Assembly (NCBI GenBank): GCA_029204225.1
Contig: CM055102.1
Location: 2,798,718 to 2,862,717 of the forward strand
Length of the DNA: 64,000 nucleotides
Direction: 5' to 3'
Origin: Diphasiastrum complanatum
Lineage: Eukaryota; Streptophyta; Lycopodiopsida; Lycopodiales; Lycopodiaceae
In this document: positions 12,428-24,683 of the stretch, piece after piece
Layout of the letters: every line of letters begins with the position of its first letter
Numbering within the stretch: position 1 is the stretch's first letter
The notes under the pieces: model-generated
The model's input: the letters and a program-made list of their open reading frames with translations, nothing else
Told to the model about the DNA's origin: nothing
Databases searched by the model: none
Made by a program: the position numbers and the translations under genes

Positions 12428-12506
12428 CGTGACAGAAGGAACCTTAGGTGCATCAAATTTAAATGGCAGGTCTAAAGCATTACAATATACATCCTTTGTG
12501 CTTTCC

Positions 12507-15022
12507 TTAGTAACTTCCTGTTTTTATTAATAAAAGATGGAAAACCATCGGAGTACAAAGGAATGCATGTTGAAAGTGTAAAGGCCCGAATTGAGATATT
12601 GTACAACTATAACAAAGGTGTAAGTCGTTAGTTAAGATAGTTGGAAGTTTAGGTAGTGCAGGAAGCTGTGAAGCACCCGTCCCTGTAACTATGGCACGTC
12701 GAAGTATTGCAAGTGCCTGAGTGCGTTGTAAAGTCATTGAAACTCGTGGACGATAATAAGCCGTAAGGATAGATAAAGGTGAGGCACCACGTCCTTGGAG
12801 TTTCGCTGCAAAACCTGCACAAGATGATAGAAAATCATCGAATTTCTTATGCAGGCACCCATAAGTTTCCAAAGCAAAAGGAATAAAGTCTTCTTCAGGA
12901 GTGCGATGTGAATAATCTCGCTCTTTATCTAGAGCTGCATGAGAAGCAGCGGCACCCTGAGTAGTTGAAGCACGGCGAAGGAGGTCAGGCCGCGAAGGAT
13001 CAACAACAACAACATCCCCAAGCGTGCGAATCCCCTCGCGTGAAAGAACAAGATCAACTCGACGTCGAGGCGACTGTGAATCAGACACAGGCAAGATGTG
13101 GGTCTGCTCCTGGACAACATGAAAGCCGCACTCATGTGCAATAGATGCCAATACGTCACGAATGGAATCATGAGTCACAGTGCGCTCTCTGCCAGAAGGG
13201 CAACGCATGAGATGAGTGCCAATAGGATCAACATGGTGACCACAGGAACATTTTGTCAAACCTGCCAGCACTGGATTAGGAAAACCCAACCTAACCCGAA
13301 GAGCGGTGAGAAACAACTTTGAAGAAAGGCGCAAGTGTGGAACAACAGGGCGCGCAACAAGCCAAGCACCAGATTCCGGGCCTGCACAAGACAAAAGGCG
13401 AGCCGAGTCTCATCGAAAAGTGAATCATTGAGAAGCTGAGTGAAAGCTTGTGAGTGGAAGCGCTCCAAAATTAGATACTTTTGAAGCACGTTGATGGCTA
13501 AGCAAAGTTTCAAAGGGAGGCAAAGAAGCTCGCACAGGTGGAGGGATGAGATCCTTGGCCGCACGAAGATGTTGTTGGAAAGGAAGAATGCTTGTTTCCA
13601 CATGGGCTACTGAATCAAGAAGAATGGGCTTGTTGTCCTGCTGAAACCGAGAGATAAGTGCAAAGGCAACAAGGGCCCAACTTCCCATAAAAGCAGCTGG
13701 AGCAATAGAAGCTGTGCAAGAAAGACCAACACCTCCGGACGAAGCGGGAAGAGAGACTTGTCGCTTAACGAACTGACCATTGGAAATATGAAAGGATTCC
13801 GAACCCATCAAGCGACCCAGAATATATGATAAAGTATTATCGAAATCCTGTAGCAAAGCCAAAACATCAGGAGAGAGAAGAACACACCGTAGAATATAAC
13901 TTGGTCGTTGAGCGAAGCATTGAGTGAGAATCCCTAGAGCAACTTGAGCATTGCCAAGCTTTGGTAGCAAATCAGCGTGACGAAGATGTGCGCCCAAAGT
14001 GTCCTGCAAAGAGGAAGCCACAAAATCCGAGAAACCTATAGGAATACCAAGCGCTCGAATCTCATCAACCGGAGATGTCCGAAAGTGCGCCAAAGCAAAA
14101 AAGAACACCACCCAAGAGATCACCTTGTCTGATACCATCAGCAGACGAGATAACCGAAACATCACCCGAGTGAGAAGCATGACTGAAATATAGAGGCGCA
14201 TCCATGGAATAAAAAAAGCGAACAAATGGGATGAGCTGAGCGAGAGGACCGTGAGCCGCACGAAGTTCTTGGAAAATGGCCCAGGAAACAGAATTGAAAG
14301 CATTTTTAACATTCACTTGAAGGACAACCCAATCTGGATGAAGATCCAAGGTAGCACACAAAGCATGTATGACCGTCTCGCAACCGCCAGGAGTAGCACA
14401 ACCAAACTGATGAGGAAATAGGTGGTCATGAAAACTGTCACAAAGCTGAAAACCAAGAGCCCTAGAAACCAATCTGTATAAAACCTCTCCAACAACAATG
14501 GGACGCACTCCACCGCCAGGCTTATCCAAGGCTATCACGAGCAGCACCAAGAATACGAGCAATAGAAAGAGGAATACGGCCACATGCTAGGGAAGAGCAA
14601 ACTTGAAAGAGCAAACCAAACCCGCTAGCAGAGTCATCAAGAGAAAAACAGTCACGAAGATGCTCGAAAACCATACCAGAAGGACCCCCAGTTGACAGAT
14701 GAGGGCTGCGAAGAAAAGCATTAAGAAATTGAGATTTCGAGAGCTGCAAATCGGAATCAGGTTCAAAGTCCTCAACAAAAGAGGGAAGAGAGTCATTTGC
14801 CGGTGGATGAAGCAAAGCCTGAAGGGTGGCAACAGAAGGAGTAGCTAGACTTGTAGGAGCTAGAGAACGAGTTGCACAAGAATACTCACCCACTTGCCCA
14901 AGTAAAACACAGCGACGCAACCGACAATGAACATGGGGTATAGAAACACCATCCGAAGTCGAATCTCGCTGATATTTTGACCGCTTTTCACTTGGGTTTT
15001 CTTCGTCCTCGTCTTTATGCAC
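12507..15022 (-). mobile_element. Non-LTR retrotransposon relic with restriction-like endonuclease
   Basis: Minus-strand order is as follows. 15022-14522: N-terminal RT region with TGGPSGMVFEHLRD. 14583-14065: RT palm and fingers with KPGGGVRPIVVGEVLYRLVS, QVNVKNAFNSVS (first catalytic Asp replaced by Asn) and DGIRQGDLLGGVLF. 14312-13425: thumb. 13394-12507: a zinc motif CSCGH..DPIGTHLMRC and a PD-(D/E)XK-like restriction-like endonuclease, RRRVDLVLSREGIRTLGDVV, where the two Asp residues are 12 apart. This is the domain order of R2-like, RLE-bearing LINEs. The sequence jumps from the QGD block to LAHFRTSPVDEIRALGIPIG, so the YxDD block is deleted. With frameshifts at about 14060, 13430 and 13390, the copy is dead. 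The terminal (TC)n tail of the other LINEs is not seen. Confidence 0.75.
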
Positions 15023-16230
15023 ACATTCCCTTTGCCTTGCGCTTAGATGTCCAGATAGCTTTGTCCTTAGCTTTGTCTCATCTGGCTTCCAACCCTTCTG
15101 ATATTGCAGCTTGGCATGTCTTTTTGCTTTTTTCTCTCTGATGTTTGCCTCTGCCTCCTCGGGGTGGTGATGCTGGTCATAGGGAAACTCGCAAGAGGAT
15201 TCGTATCTTTATGTCAGGATAGGGCGCACTACTGGGTCGCGATCTGCTGGCTCACAGTTTAGCCATCTGTTGACAAGTCTCCTTCACTGTCTCTTCCCTG
15301 CTCTCGCTCTCTGGCTAGTGGTTGCTGCTCCTACTCGCGCTCTCTCTGTTTGTCCGGGCCTTTGTTGATAGCGTGACCCCTCTTAACTCTCTTCTCTTCT
15401 TGTTTGCGGTTTGCTCTGGTTTGGCTCTTTCCTCACTATTGTGCTGGCCCGTCGCTCTCTTAACACCTTGAACCCTGATAGAAAATCTTCCATTCATGGC
15501 AGCTGCAAAGTTGATTATGAATTCTTTAGCAGCATCCTCAATTATCTTATTAGGTTGGAAATTCTTCAAATGCTACAACCTCAATTCTCCCAAATGAGTC
15601 TGAATCAAACTCACGTTGACTTTAAAATGATGTATTTTAAAAGTAGGCATTTTCACGCTAGTTGTCATAGTGATTGATGTTTGTAGCTATTATGAGATCC
15701 TAGTGAAGGTTCTTTTAACCGATTCCAGCTATTACAAGCCCATAAAGGATATCAGAAAGTGGAGTCGAGCCACCAAACTACAAGGAGAGTGTCGACAAAT
15801 CACAAAAAAAGAGCTCTACAATCTAAATATACCGAGAGCGCCAATATCGAAAGAGTCAACAAATAGCGGACCGACCGACGAGCATAAACAAAGCCCAGCG
15901 CCTCACTACCATAATTTACGGCTATGGGAATAAAAGCATGGTCGAGTCGGCAAAATAATTGAATCTACTTGAATTCTAATGTCAGATACCTACAAAAGGT
16001 GTATTATACTCGTAAACCTATGGCGCGAGAATTAGAGGTAGATCAACTCTCAAATGGGCCCAAAGTGAGAAGGGACCCAAGTAGTTAAAATAAAATTTGG
16101 TTTCATAAATTTTGTAAAGTCAAGTTCTTATGGCACATGGTTTTAAGTAAACCAAAAATCCTAATCTTAAGATTGTCTATATAAGGGCATGTGACACCAT
16201 TTTGTAGCCACCTTTTCATTTGAGAAGAAT

Positions 16231-16238
<8 letters not shown>
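15023..16238. other. No recognisable gene
   Basis: The minus-strand sequence just beyond 15022 is basic and charged and may be a further N-terminal part of the RLE LINE, but no motif supports this. From 15300 to 16230 nothing convincing is seen. Confidence 0.4.

Positions 16239-16303
<65 letters not shown>
16239..16303. repeat. (GA)n microsatellite
   Basis: An essentially pure GA repeat of about 65 bp, immediately upstream of the copia relic. No LINE 3' hairpin is visible on either side, unlike the (TC)n tracts at 31214, 46381 and 47640. Confidence 0.95.
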
Positions 16304-16304
<1 letters not shown>

Positions 16305-16344
16305 AATATCTCAATAGATCTACTGATGGAACAAATGACAAAAC

Positions 16345-18860
16345 TACACAAACAACGGATGGAGCAATTGACAACCCAGTTTGATCAAAAACTGTAAGGC
16401 CTTACAAGGAGTTGTAAGATCTTTGGCAAAGGAGGAAAGGGTATGTGAAGCTTGTGCCTTGGGTAAGGCACACAACTTACCTTTTTCAAGCTCAATCACA
16501 AAGACTAGTCATCCTCTCGAGTTGATCCACTCGGATGTGCATTTTGCTAGTTCAAAGAGCAATGGTGGAGCTACAATGTTTGTCACCTTCATAGATGACT
16601 ACTCAAGATATGGATGGGTATATCTACTTTCCTCTAAAGCACATGTTTTTGAGAGTTTTGCCAAGTTATAGACTTTTGTTGAGAAACATCATGATCATAA
16701 GATCAAAGTCTTTAGAAGTGATAATGGTGGAGAATATATCTCCAATGAATTTAAATCAAGAAGCTATCTTTTCCCTACACCCCTCAACAAAATGGGATGG
16801 CCGAGAGGAGGAATAAGACTTTATATGAATGTTATGAGGCTCTAAGGTTAGATGTTTGCCTACCTAAGTCATTTTGGGGCTCTCATGTGTGCTAATTTCT
16901 TATGTAATAAAGTTCCATGTAGCTCTATAAATGATAAAACATATTATGAGTTGTTGTATGGAGAAAGGCCTAATCTCAAAGACTTGAAAGTATTTGGATG
17001 CATTTTCTATGTACATGTCCCTTTGGACACAAGAACCAAGGAGGATCCATCATCCATGAAGGGGATCATGGTAGGATATGGCAATGCAAGCAAAGGTTAC
17101 AAAATCTGCATTCTCTCTTCTCAAAAGTTTGTCATTTCTAGAGATGTCATTTTTGATGAGACTAGAATGCATAAGCTTGAAGGTGATTCATCTAACCACT
17201 CTATTGGAAGAGAGGTAGCTAAGATCAAGGAGGAGCTAGATCATGAGGAGGGCTAGAGCCAAGGACATCAAGCATACCAAGAAGGTCCACAAGGTCAAGG
17301 ATGAAGCCATCAAGGCTCACATACAAGGACAAGGGTAAGCAAGCCAAGGGAAGTACATCTTCATATGCTTTCATCACATCTTTTGAAGAGCCTTCAAATG
17401 TTAATGAAGCTTTAGAATCAAAGGAGTGGTTTCAACCTATGTGTGATGAGTACAATGCATTGATGGAGAATGATACTTGGATGCTTGTTGATCTATCTAT
17501 GGATAGGAATGTGATTGGTTGTAAGTGGGTTTTTAAGCTCAAGTTGAATCATTATGGGAGTGTTTCTAAGCACAAAGCAAGGCTTGTGGCCAAGGGGTAT
17601 GCTCAATCAAAGGCCATAGATTATGATGAGACCTTTGCACTCATGGCAAAGATGGTCACCATAATACTAATCATAGCTTTTTCTTCTCACTTTCGTTGGT
17701 TGTGCTTTCAAAAGGATGTGTCAAATGCATTTCTCAATGGCTATTTGGAAGAGGACATATTCATGGAGCAGCCTGAGGGCTTCATCAAGCAAGAGATGGA
17801 AGACAAGGTGTGCCATCTCAAGAGGAGCTTGTATGGTTTGAAACAAGCTTCTAGATTTTGGAATACAAGGCTCAACTCAGAGGCATTGTACTTTTATTGC
17901 TTTATACTAATGATATCATACTTAGCGGAGATGACTTAGAAGGGATTGAGAAAACTAAGCTAGATCTATCCACAGTTCAAGATGGTATATCTCAGGCATT
18001 TGCACTTCATTTTGGGTATGGAAGTACTTAGATATTTAGATTATGTCTTCATTTGGCAATCTAAGTATGCTCTTTCATTACTTGATAGATTTAACATGCA
18101 TGGATGTAAGCATGTAGAGACTCCTATGGAGCATGATGTAAAAGTAGTAACCAATAAAGAGGATGAAAGATCCTTCAAGGACATCACTCTTTATAGGCAA
18201 CTTATTGTTTCCTTAATGTGGATAACCATAACAAGACCTAATCTTTGCTATAGTGTTTGCAAGCTTAGTCAAAATATGCAAGATCCATTAGTTCAGTATC
18301 CATTGGAAATGTATCAAAAGAATATTGAAATACATCTCGGGCACACTAGATTTTGGGATCCTTTATAGAGGTGACTCCATTAACTTGCATGCTTTTAGTG
18401 ATTCAGATTTTGCAGGGGACAAGTAGATACAAAGTCAACAAATGTCTTTGCAACTTTCATTGGAGAAGGTGTGGTTTCTTGGCTATCAAATAATCAAGAA
18501 ACAATATCTCTTTCATCAACCAAGGCCGAGTACAAAGCTCTAACAACCACAACCAAGGAGGTGCTATGGATCAAGAGGTTGCTTGAGGAGCTGAAAGTGA
18601 TCACATCAGGTGTCATTCCACTCATCTACAATGAGGCTTGGCCCAACACCTAGCATCCAATCCAATCTACCATGCAAGGAGCAAACACATAGAAGTTTTT
18701 AAGGGAGAAGGTCCAAGCTGAGGAGTTTTCATTGGAGCATGTTTTAAGTGAAGAATGCATTGTTGATATATTAACAAAGCCTTTTCAAAAGGCTTCTTTT
18801 ATGAAGCTTAGATCAGCCTTTGGCTTAATTAGTAAAGCTATGTTATCATCTAGCTAGATT
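16345..18860 (+). mobile_element. Ty1/copia pol relic (integrase, RT, RNase H)
   Basis: Fragments in order. GAG-pre-integrase and integrase: CEACALGKAH, then FIDDYSRYGW and RSDNGGEYIS near 16715-16740, with the region around the third catalytic residue damaged. Integrase C-terminal region 16852-17256: YELLYGERPNLKDLKVFGC. RT 17301-17939: NDTWMLVDL, GCKWVFKLK, KARLVAKGYAQ, QKDVSNAFLNGYLEEDIFMEQ, CHLKRSLYGLKQASR. The catalytic block, expected as YVDD, is frameshifted and reads YTND near 17905-17920. RNase H 17982-18840: LSSTKAEYKAL, IVDILTKPFQKASF. Several stops and indels make it dead. The 5' part (gag, protease) is missing. Confidence 0.85.
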
Positions 18861-19690
18861 GTGAGGAGTATAGAAATTTTACAATTATAGCTTGTATGGT
18901 TTGATGAAATTCACTTGTAGGCGATGATGTGGCACATGACACTTGTATAGATGCTTATTCCTATGCCTAATCATGTAAATTCCTTACACGAGGTCAATTG
19001 GCATCTTTACTAATGAGTACAAAATGTCCATTACCATTATAGAGAGAATGTAGGACTAGTTTGTTGTAATTCCACTTGTATGTGATGATGTGGCATTGAT
19101 TACGTGGATAGATGATTAGATAAAGTTAACATGTTAATATTTCTCATTTGAGGTCTTGTAGCATCATTTCATGTGAGAACAAAAGGCCATTTTAGCCTTG
19201 GAGAAGATATAGGGCCAAAAATAACAATTTTTGCATTGTTGAGGGATCTCACTCTCATGAGGTCAACGTTAGGGCTAAAGGGCCATCTTATGGTTATGAT
19301 TCTAGGGTTAGGTCACATGTTTGAAGGGTAAACCGAAACCCTAGATCTGACAAGGATATGTATATATATCTTTGTAAATCTTGTGAAATTGATGATGAAA
19401 AATCAAGATTTTTCACTTCCATCAACATTGTCTTTGAGTGGCGAGTTAAAGCTGTTATATGTGAGTGATCTTATGCATTAAGTACATGTTTTGGAAGGTA
19501 CTGAAGTTGATTATAGTTCTATGATGCTTGTTGCACTTTACATTTATGTTTGATCAAATCTGTGTGTCTTTTGTGGAGTTAAATGCCAAATTAGCTAGTT
19601 TTGGTAACTAGTCTTTATTATAGCTCATAGTTTGGATCTAGATATTTGATTTGTGCATCCTCCATCACTTTTAGATTGATTGGGATTGAA
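18861..19690 (+). mobile_element. Probable 3' LTR of the copia relic with duplicated U3 unit
   Basis: This non-coding stretch follows the RNase H end. A unit with ACTTGTA..GATGATGTGGCA, then GAGGTC, GAGTACAAAA(G)TG/GGCCATT and a purine-rich end occurs twice (about 18905-19050 and 19070-19210, diverged). A TATA-like GTATATATATC lies at 19357-19367. The layout fits an LTR with a duplicated U3 enhancer region and a promoter. Its ends are not defined, as the 5' LTR is missing. Confidence 0.4.
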
Positions 19691-21540
19691 TTTTCTGTAA
19701 AATTTTGTCAACTCATCCATCACCTTTTCGGCAATTGCATTGATATTGATAGAAGCAATAGTCGTAGAGGTTGTGGTACACTACCTTGCTGTATAAGACA
19801 ACATACCAATGTGTGACACATCATATGATTATGCTTCCTCTTCATGTATTTTATCATCCATTCTGTGTTGAAATGCCATATATTCTTCTTGACGTTTGAG
19901 CTCATGCTTGATACGCTTTGGCAATCCTACCAAGAACCACATGATCATGACCTCATCAGTAAGATCTAGTTCGCAATATGATATAAGATGTTGATACGTT
20001 CGATGTAGTCACGGACCATCTCCTTCTTTCCCATTTTGATCTTACTCAACAACATGAATGGATCATCAAGAAACTTCATTGACTTAAAGCGCATGATCAA
20101 AGTAGATTTGACACTTTCCAATCAGCACATTCTTCTGGAGCTTGATTATAAACCAATCTTGCGTAGCTCTCGTAAGTGCCATTGGAAACAGCTTAAGGTT
20201 ATCCTACGGGTTCACTTCACCATAGACCTCACATGATTCTACATAGATTTTGAGAAATCTAACCGGATCTTATACTTTGGCATCTCCCAAATGAGGTGTT
20301 CGTCTAATGATTGGATGTGGTTGAGGCACATCATAATTAACATCTTCGTCTCTTTTCATTTTTTTAAAAATTCTTCAAATGATAAAATTTCTTGATAATG
20401 GTAGACTTATGACTTCAAGTTCAATAGAGATGGATCTAGACTTTTCAGGAAATAATAAAATGTTGATTTGATATGAGCAACTTTGTTGATGATGTCAAAA
20501 AAAAAATGAAATAAAGTTTGGATCGTATGTTGACATTCTATAATATGCAAAAATTTAGAATCAATGTCGTAACAACTCAGAAACTTTCACAAAATTCTCA
20601 ATAGCTAAATTAGGATGATCAGAACTCAATAATGGCACTGACGAAAATTACCTAGGCGAGGGTTGGGTTGGCTAGGATTCTTTCTAGCTATTTTGGATAA
20701 AACTTCACTAAAATGGCTATTTATTGGCAAAACTAACCTTCGCCCACTTAACTGGAGGTAGATCTTACTGCAAATGCTTGGTAGGCTTGACAAAGGTTTA
20801 TATGACGAAACAAAGGATTTTTTCAACTTGGCGAGGATTCTGAGTGATATTTTTGGAGAAATAATCTTTACTTGAAAAAGCTAGATGGAACTAAGTTTTG
20901 CCTGACTCATTGATGATAGATTACTATATTTGGAAGCTTTAGAAAAGCTGGTGAGGATTGGGAGAAGGTTGAAAGATAGATATTAATATTTCTATCAAAA
21001 ATCTTGTGGATTTTCTTCAAAAAATGACCAAAAGCTCAAAAAACCTTCACTTGACTCATTTTTTGAAAAGTAACCCTAGTTTTTGGAAAAAATTTCACTG
21101 TTTTTGGTTGTTTTTCCCAAGTTTTTGAAAAATGGCTGGGAAGTAACCTTCGCCCTTCAAATTGTAGCTTCACTTCATCAGGGTGGTCCTTCTTGCAAGT
21201 AGGCAAAATTCGATTACATGGGAAGAGAAAATTATGAAGGTCTAATAACGATTTTGCCCCCTTATGTCTTCAAATCGTAGAAAATGAGCGATTTTTTATG
21301 TTTCTATGATTTGTTGAGATGCAGATGGATCTTAACAATGATGTAATGTTCTCCTCCCTTGCTCATCAATCCCAAGTGATACAAGCAAGAAATCCACTCA
21401 AAATCATAAAATTCACCCAAAACTACAAATTTAACACTATTATGCAAAACCACATTGGTAAATGCAAGCTAACAACCATCCAAGCATCATAAACATGCTA
21501 AAAATGAAAATAATGGCATTACTCATTGGAAATGGCGCCA
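19690..21540 (-). mobile_element. Ty3/gypsy-like element relic: primer site, leader and gag
   Basis: On the minus strand a primer site TGGCGCCATTTCC starts at 21540, directly after an LTR-like end ACAATTT. A leader of about 1.2 kb follows. Gag coding pieces at about 20340-19700 include DPVRF(L)KIYVESCEVYG, a CxxH-poor segment, LPKR..HELKRQEEYMAFQ and TTSTTIASINI. The same protein, better preserved, is at 58099-56790 (SESCEVYGKKFSQDKLKLFQ, LPKRIGCELKRHNEY, TSTTIASTNV). Many stops. Pol is absent. The LTR should lie at higher coordinates (about 21541-21980), where CCCATGAGAG is shared with 58775. Confidence 0.6.
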
Positions 21541-21737
21541 AAATTGTATGGACTTTCCTGTCGACCTTCAACCCTAAACCTAAGCACCTGCAAAGCATTC
21601 AAGCGATGAAGAGGGTTTTAAAATGTCACACGATAGTTAGATCCCATGAGAGTAAGTATACTTTCATATTCACATACATGCTTATGATTCAAGATCTAAC
21701 ACTATGATCCATTAACCCTAATCTCCAAGATCAAGCT

Positions 21738-21843
<106 letters not shown>

Positions 21844-22081
21844 TAGAAAGAAGATGCAAATCCAACAATTAGCAACACCAAATAATATAAAGATAGCAAT
21901 AACACATGAGAGATGAAAAAAGAGAGGAAGCAAGGATATTCAATTGCAAAGGTTCCACTTCTTGATTGAGCATGAAAAATGACACACAATGTACCACTAT
22001 ATATAGTGGATTTCAAGGCACTTGGCCTCAATGCCTATTGGCCAATTCCTACCTCCCTTTTTATTTGAATTTGGGTTGGAC

Positions 22082-24053
22082 CTACACACACAAAATGATA
22101 TTTGTTATTAAGTTGGACGAAATAGAAATTGTAAAAGGGCGTAAACTTGAACGTGTCACAATCACCTTGATGAACCGTGAATTGCAACAATTTGGCGGAA
22201 GTTTTATTGTAAAGAATTTAGTGTGCAATCCGAAAATCACATGTGGTGGATAGCTGCCTTTGAAGTTCCTAAGGAGTCTCACGAAGTATTGAAGTGGCTA
22301 TTTGAAAAATGTAGTATATCTAAAATAATACATTCACAAAATGAAGGCAAATTGCTCAATGTTGAAGGAGAAAGCTTTGTTGTAGAATGGCACCTAGCTG
22401 CTGATTTGAAGACCTTGAAATGCATGTACGGTTGTGGTCTTGGTGCAAATGCAAAACATTTTTGCATTTATTGTATGTTTGAATCTGGGCGAAACAAAAG
22501 AATTTTGAATTGCAACCAACGTCTTGCACCAAACAATCTAGACAAAGCTTGGAGTCCTGTGTTGAATATTCCTCTCGAAAGAGTCCATTTTTGCACAATG
22601 CATGGTGAATTACAAATATTGGAAAAATTATTATTTTTGCATTGTTGTTACGCATGGAACATGTAGCCCAAATCAAGAGCAGATGTTAGCATTAGAAATC
22701 TAGAGATAATTTTATCCAATATGGGATTGCATAAGGGCCATGTGAGTCTTACCAAAGACATTGAGATGAGTGGAAAAATGCAAGATGTTCCAGCAAAAGT
22801 TTCAATGGTGCGAAAGCGAGACACTTATTGTCAAATCATATATTGTACGCGAAAGTAGTGTTGAATGGGAGTACTAGAAGAAAATATGTCAATGCACAAC
22901 AAATATTGGCTCAGATGCTCGCATGGCAAGTAGGAAGGAAGTTTCTATCTGGTGAAATTACTGTTATTTTTTTGCTTAATGAGTTTCTAGTGACTGTGGC
23001 CCACAACAAAGACAATCCTAGTGTAAAAGTGAACGAGATGGACGACCCGGGTGAAGAGGAAGAAGATTTATCCCTGGAGCAGGAATCAGTCTTGGCAACA
23101 CAAGTGGCAACAAGTGCATCCACATCAGTGGAGCCAGAGGATATAGATGAGTCCAATGATGTCGTGCTTCGTATCCATGGCCTTGCTCCAATCATCATTG
23201 ATGAGCAATAGTATGTGTTTATGCATGATTTGCAACATATTCTTGGCTTGCGAGAAGATGAGATGTTGGCAACATTGGTAAAGTTGTAGAATGGTAGTTC
23301 CACATTCGACTACACCCAGCCCGATGACACGTATGAGCAACTGATCGACCATGACACGGACACCACCGAGCAAGCACTGACAAGAGTACTTTGTCAATTG
23401 AAGACACTTCAACCACCACCAATTCAAACGAGGCCATTCGAGGTACTCGATGGGAAAAACGCCGATGTGCAGTACAAAGGCAAAGGAATTCAGCTTGCGC
23501 AAACCGAAGACATTGATGAAGGGACTGAGGCAAATTTGACCCAACAATTCAAATTGTGTGTTTTTGTTATGTTTGTTTGTCTTCATTATACTCATTTTGC
23601 AATAATTTGAACCAAATGCAGGACGCAATGGAGATTGATGACTTTGCTATGCGAAGGGGCGACGTTCGGGATAAAGCTGAAGTAGGAACTCTGGATAAGT
23701 CTCTGGCCCACTACATTGGGAGCTTGCCCAACAACTTTATTTTCTGCTTCAACAACAAGTACAGTCCAAATGGACCGACAGAGCTTCTTAAATGCAAAGC
23801 GCTCTCCAAGCACATCGGAGAGGTAGAGTTGTCCCCATCAGTGCCAAAGGCTTACTGTGTCCTCCGAAAAGCCATTTTGAATGATTTCTGCCATGGATTC
23901 GAGACTCGGCTTATTCTCTCGGGTTTAATTGGCCCTTATGAGAATGAGAGTGATGCTCCAAAATTAACATTAGAAATGTTAAAATCAGTAATGTCATCAA
24001 CAAAGCGATCAGAGAATCTTAAGTCTTCTTTGAAGGAAATGGACCGAATGTGA
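22082..24053 (+). pseudogene. Multi-exon gene of unrecognised family, probably broken
   Basis: Coding-like segments on the plus strand: 22082-22250; 22223-22666 with a Cys/His cluster CMYGCGLGANAKHFCIYC followed by a conserved-looking FCTMHGELQILEKLLFLHC; 22828-23211 ending in an acidic stretch; 23230-23545; and 23628-24053 ending in a stop. The last segment is preceded by AATGCAG at 23622-23627, a good splice acceptor, and begins DAMEIDDFAMRRGD. Stops occur near 22667, 22850 and 23211. The Cys/His cluster suggests metal binding, perhaps in a transposase-like protein, but I cannot name the family. The last exon resembles the exon at 59430. Head-to-head with the gypsy relic. Confidence 0.45.
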
Positions 24054-24163
24054 ATAAAGACTTTGTCATTTTTCTCTTATCGACTCTCCTAATTATCCAT
24101 TGTAATTACTTGATGTGATTATTCTTAGAATTAAGAATTTTTTTTTTGTTTGATAAAAATGGC

Positions 24164-24368
24164 CTGGATCGCACTGTGGCGTAAAAATCACGCCAAGGCG
24201 CGACCCAAGCCCGTTTTTACGCCAAGGCACAACCCAGGCTACTTTGATCAGGGCAAACGGGCCATGGTCGAACCTTGGCATAAAAACCACGCCAAGGTGC
24301 GACCCAAGCCCGTTTGACTTGGTCAAAGTGGCATGGGTCGCACCCTGGCGTGAAAATCATGCCCAGGC
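24164..24368. repeat. Three-unit hairpin minisatellite
   Basis: Three imperfect palindromes of about 35-50 bp follow each other (24164-24207, 24262-24311, 24334-24368). Each has a left arm like GGGTCGCACCCTGGCGT, an A-rich loop, and a right arm like ACGCCAAGGYGCGACCC. An extra right arm lies at 24214-24238, and AAGCCCGTTT links units. It begins about 110 bp after the stop of the unknown gene and could fold strongly as RNA. Confidence 0.75.
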
Positions 24369-24683
24369 AAAAAAAAAAACTATCTTTTACAAAATCATAC
24401 TAAAAAACAACCATTTCCATAGTACTGAAAATCTCAAATCACTGCATTCACATAGATAATACTAAATTACTCAAATCTGCAATTTTGCATTCACATAACC
24501 TAAAAATCTTCAATATATTAAATACAAAAATACTCTTTATATATCATCTTCGAAGATCTCCTAGACTCCTCTTTGTGGTTCATTATTCTATCAAACTCAC
24601 TTCCTAGCATATAATTAAATTGTTTGGTCCAAAACTTCCTCCTTGGATTTATTAAATATGGCTATTTCCAGTACATCATATTT

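Noticed and set aside
13999-14193. Plus-strand ORFs in 12.5-15.0 kb and 25.0-27.1 kb
   Set aside because: They are antisense to well-supported minus-strand LINE coding sequence.
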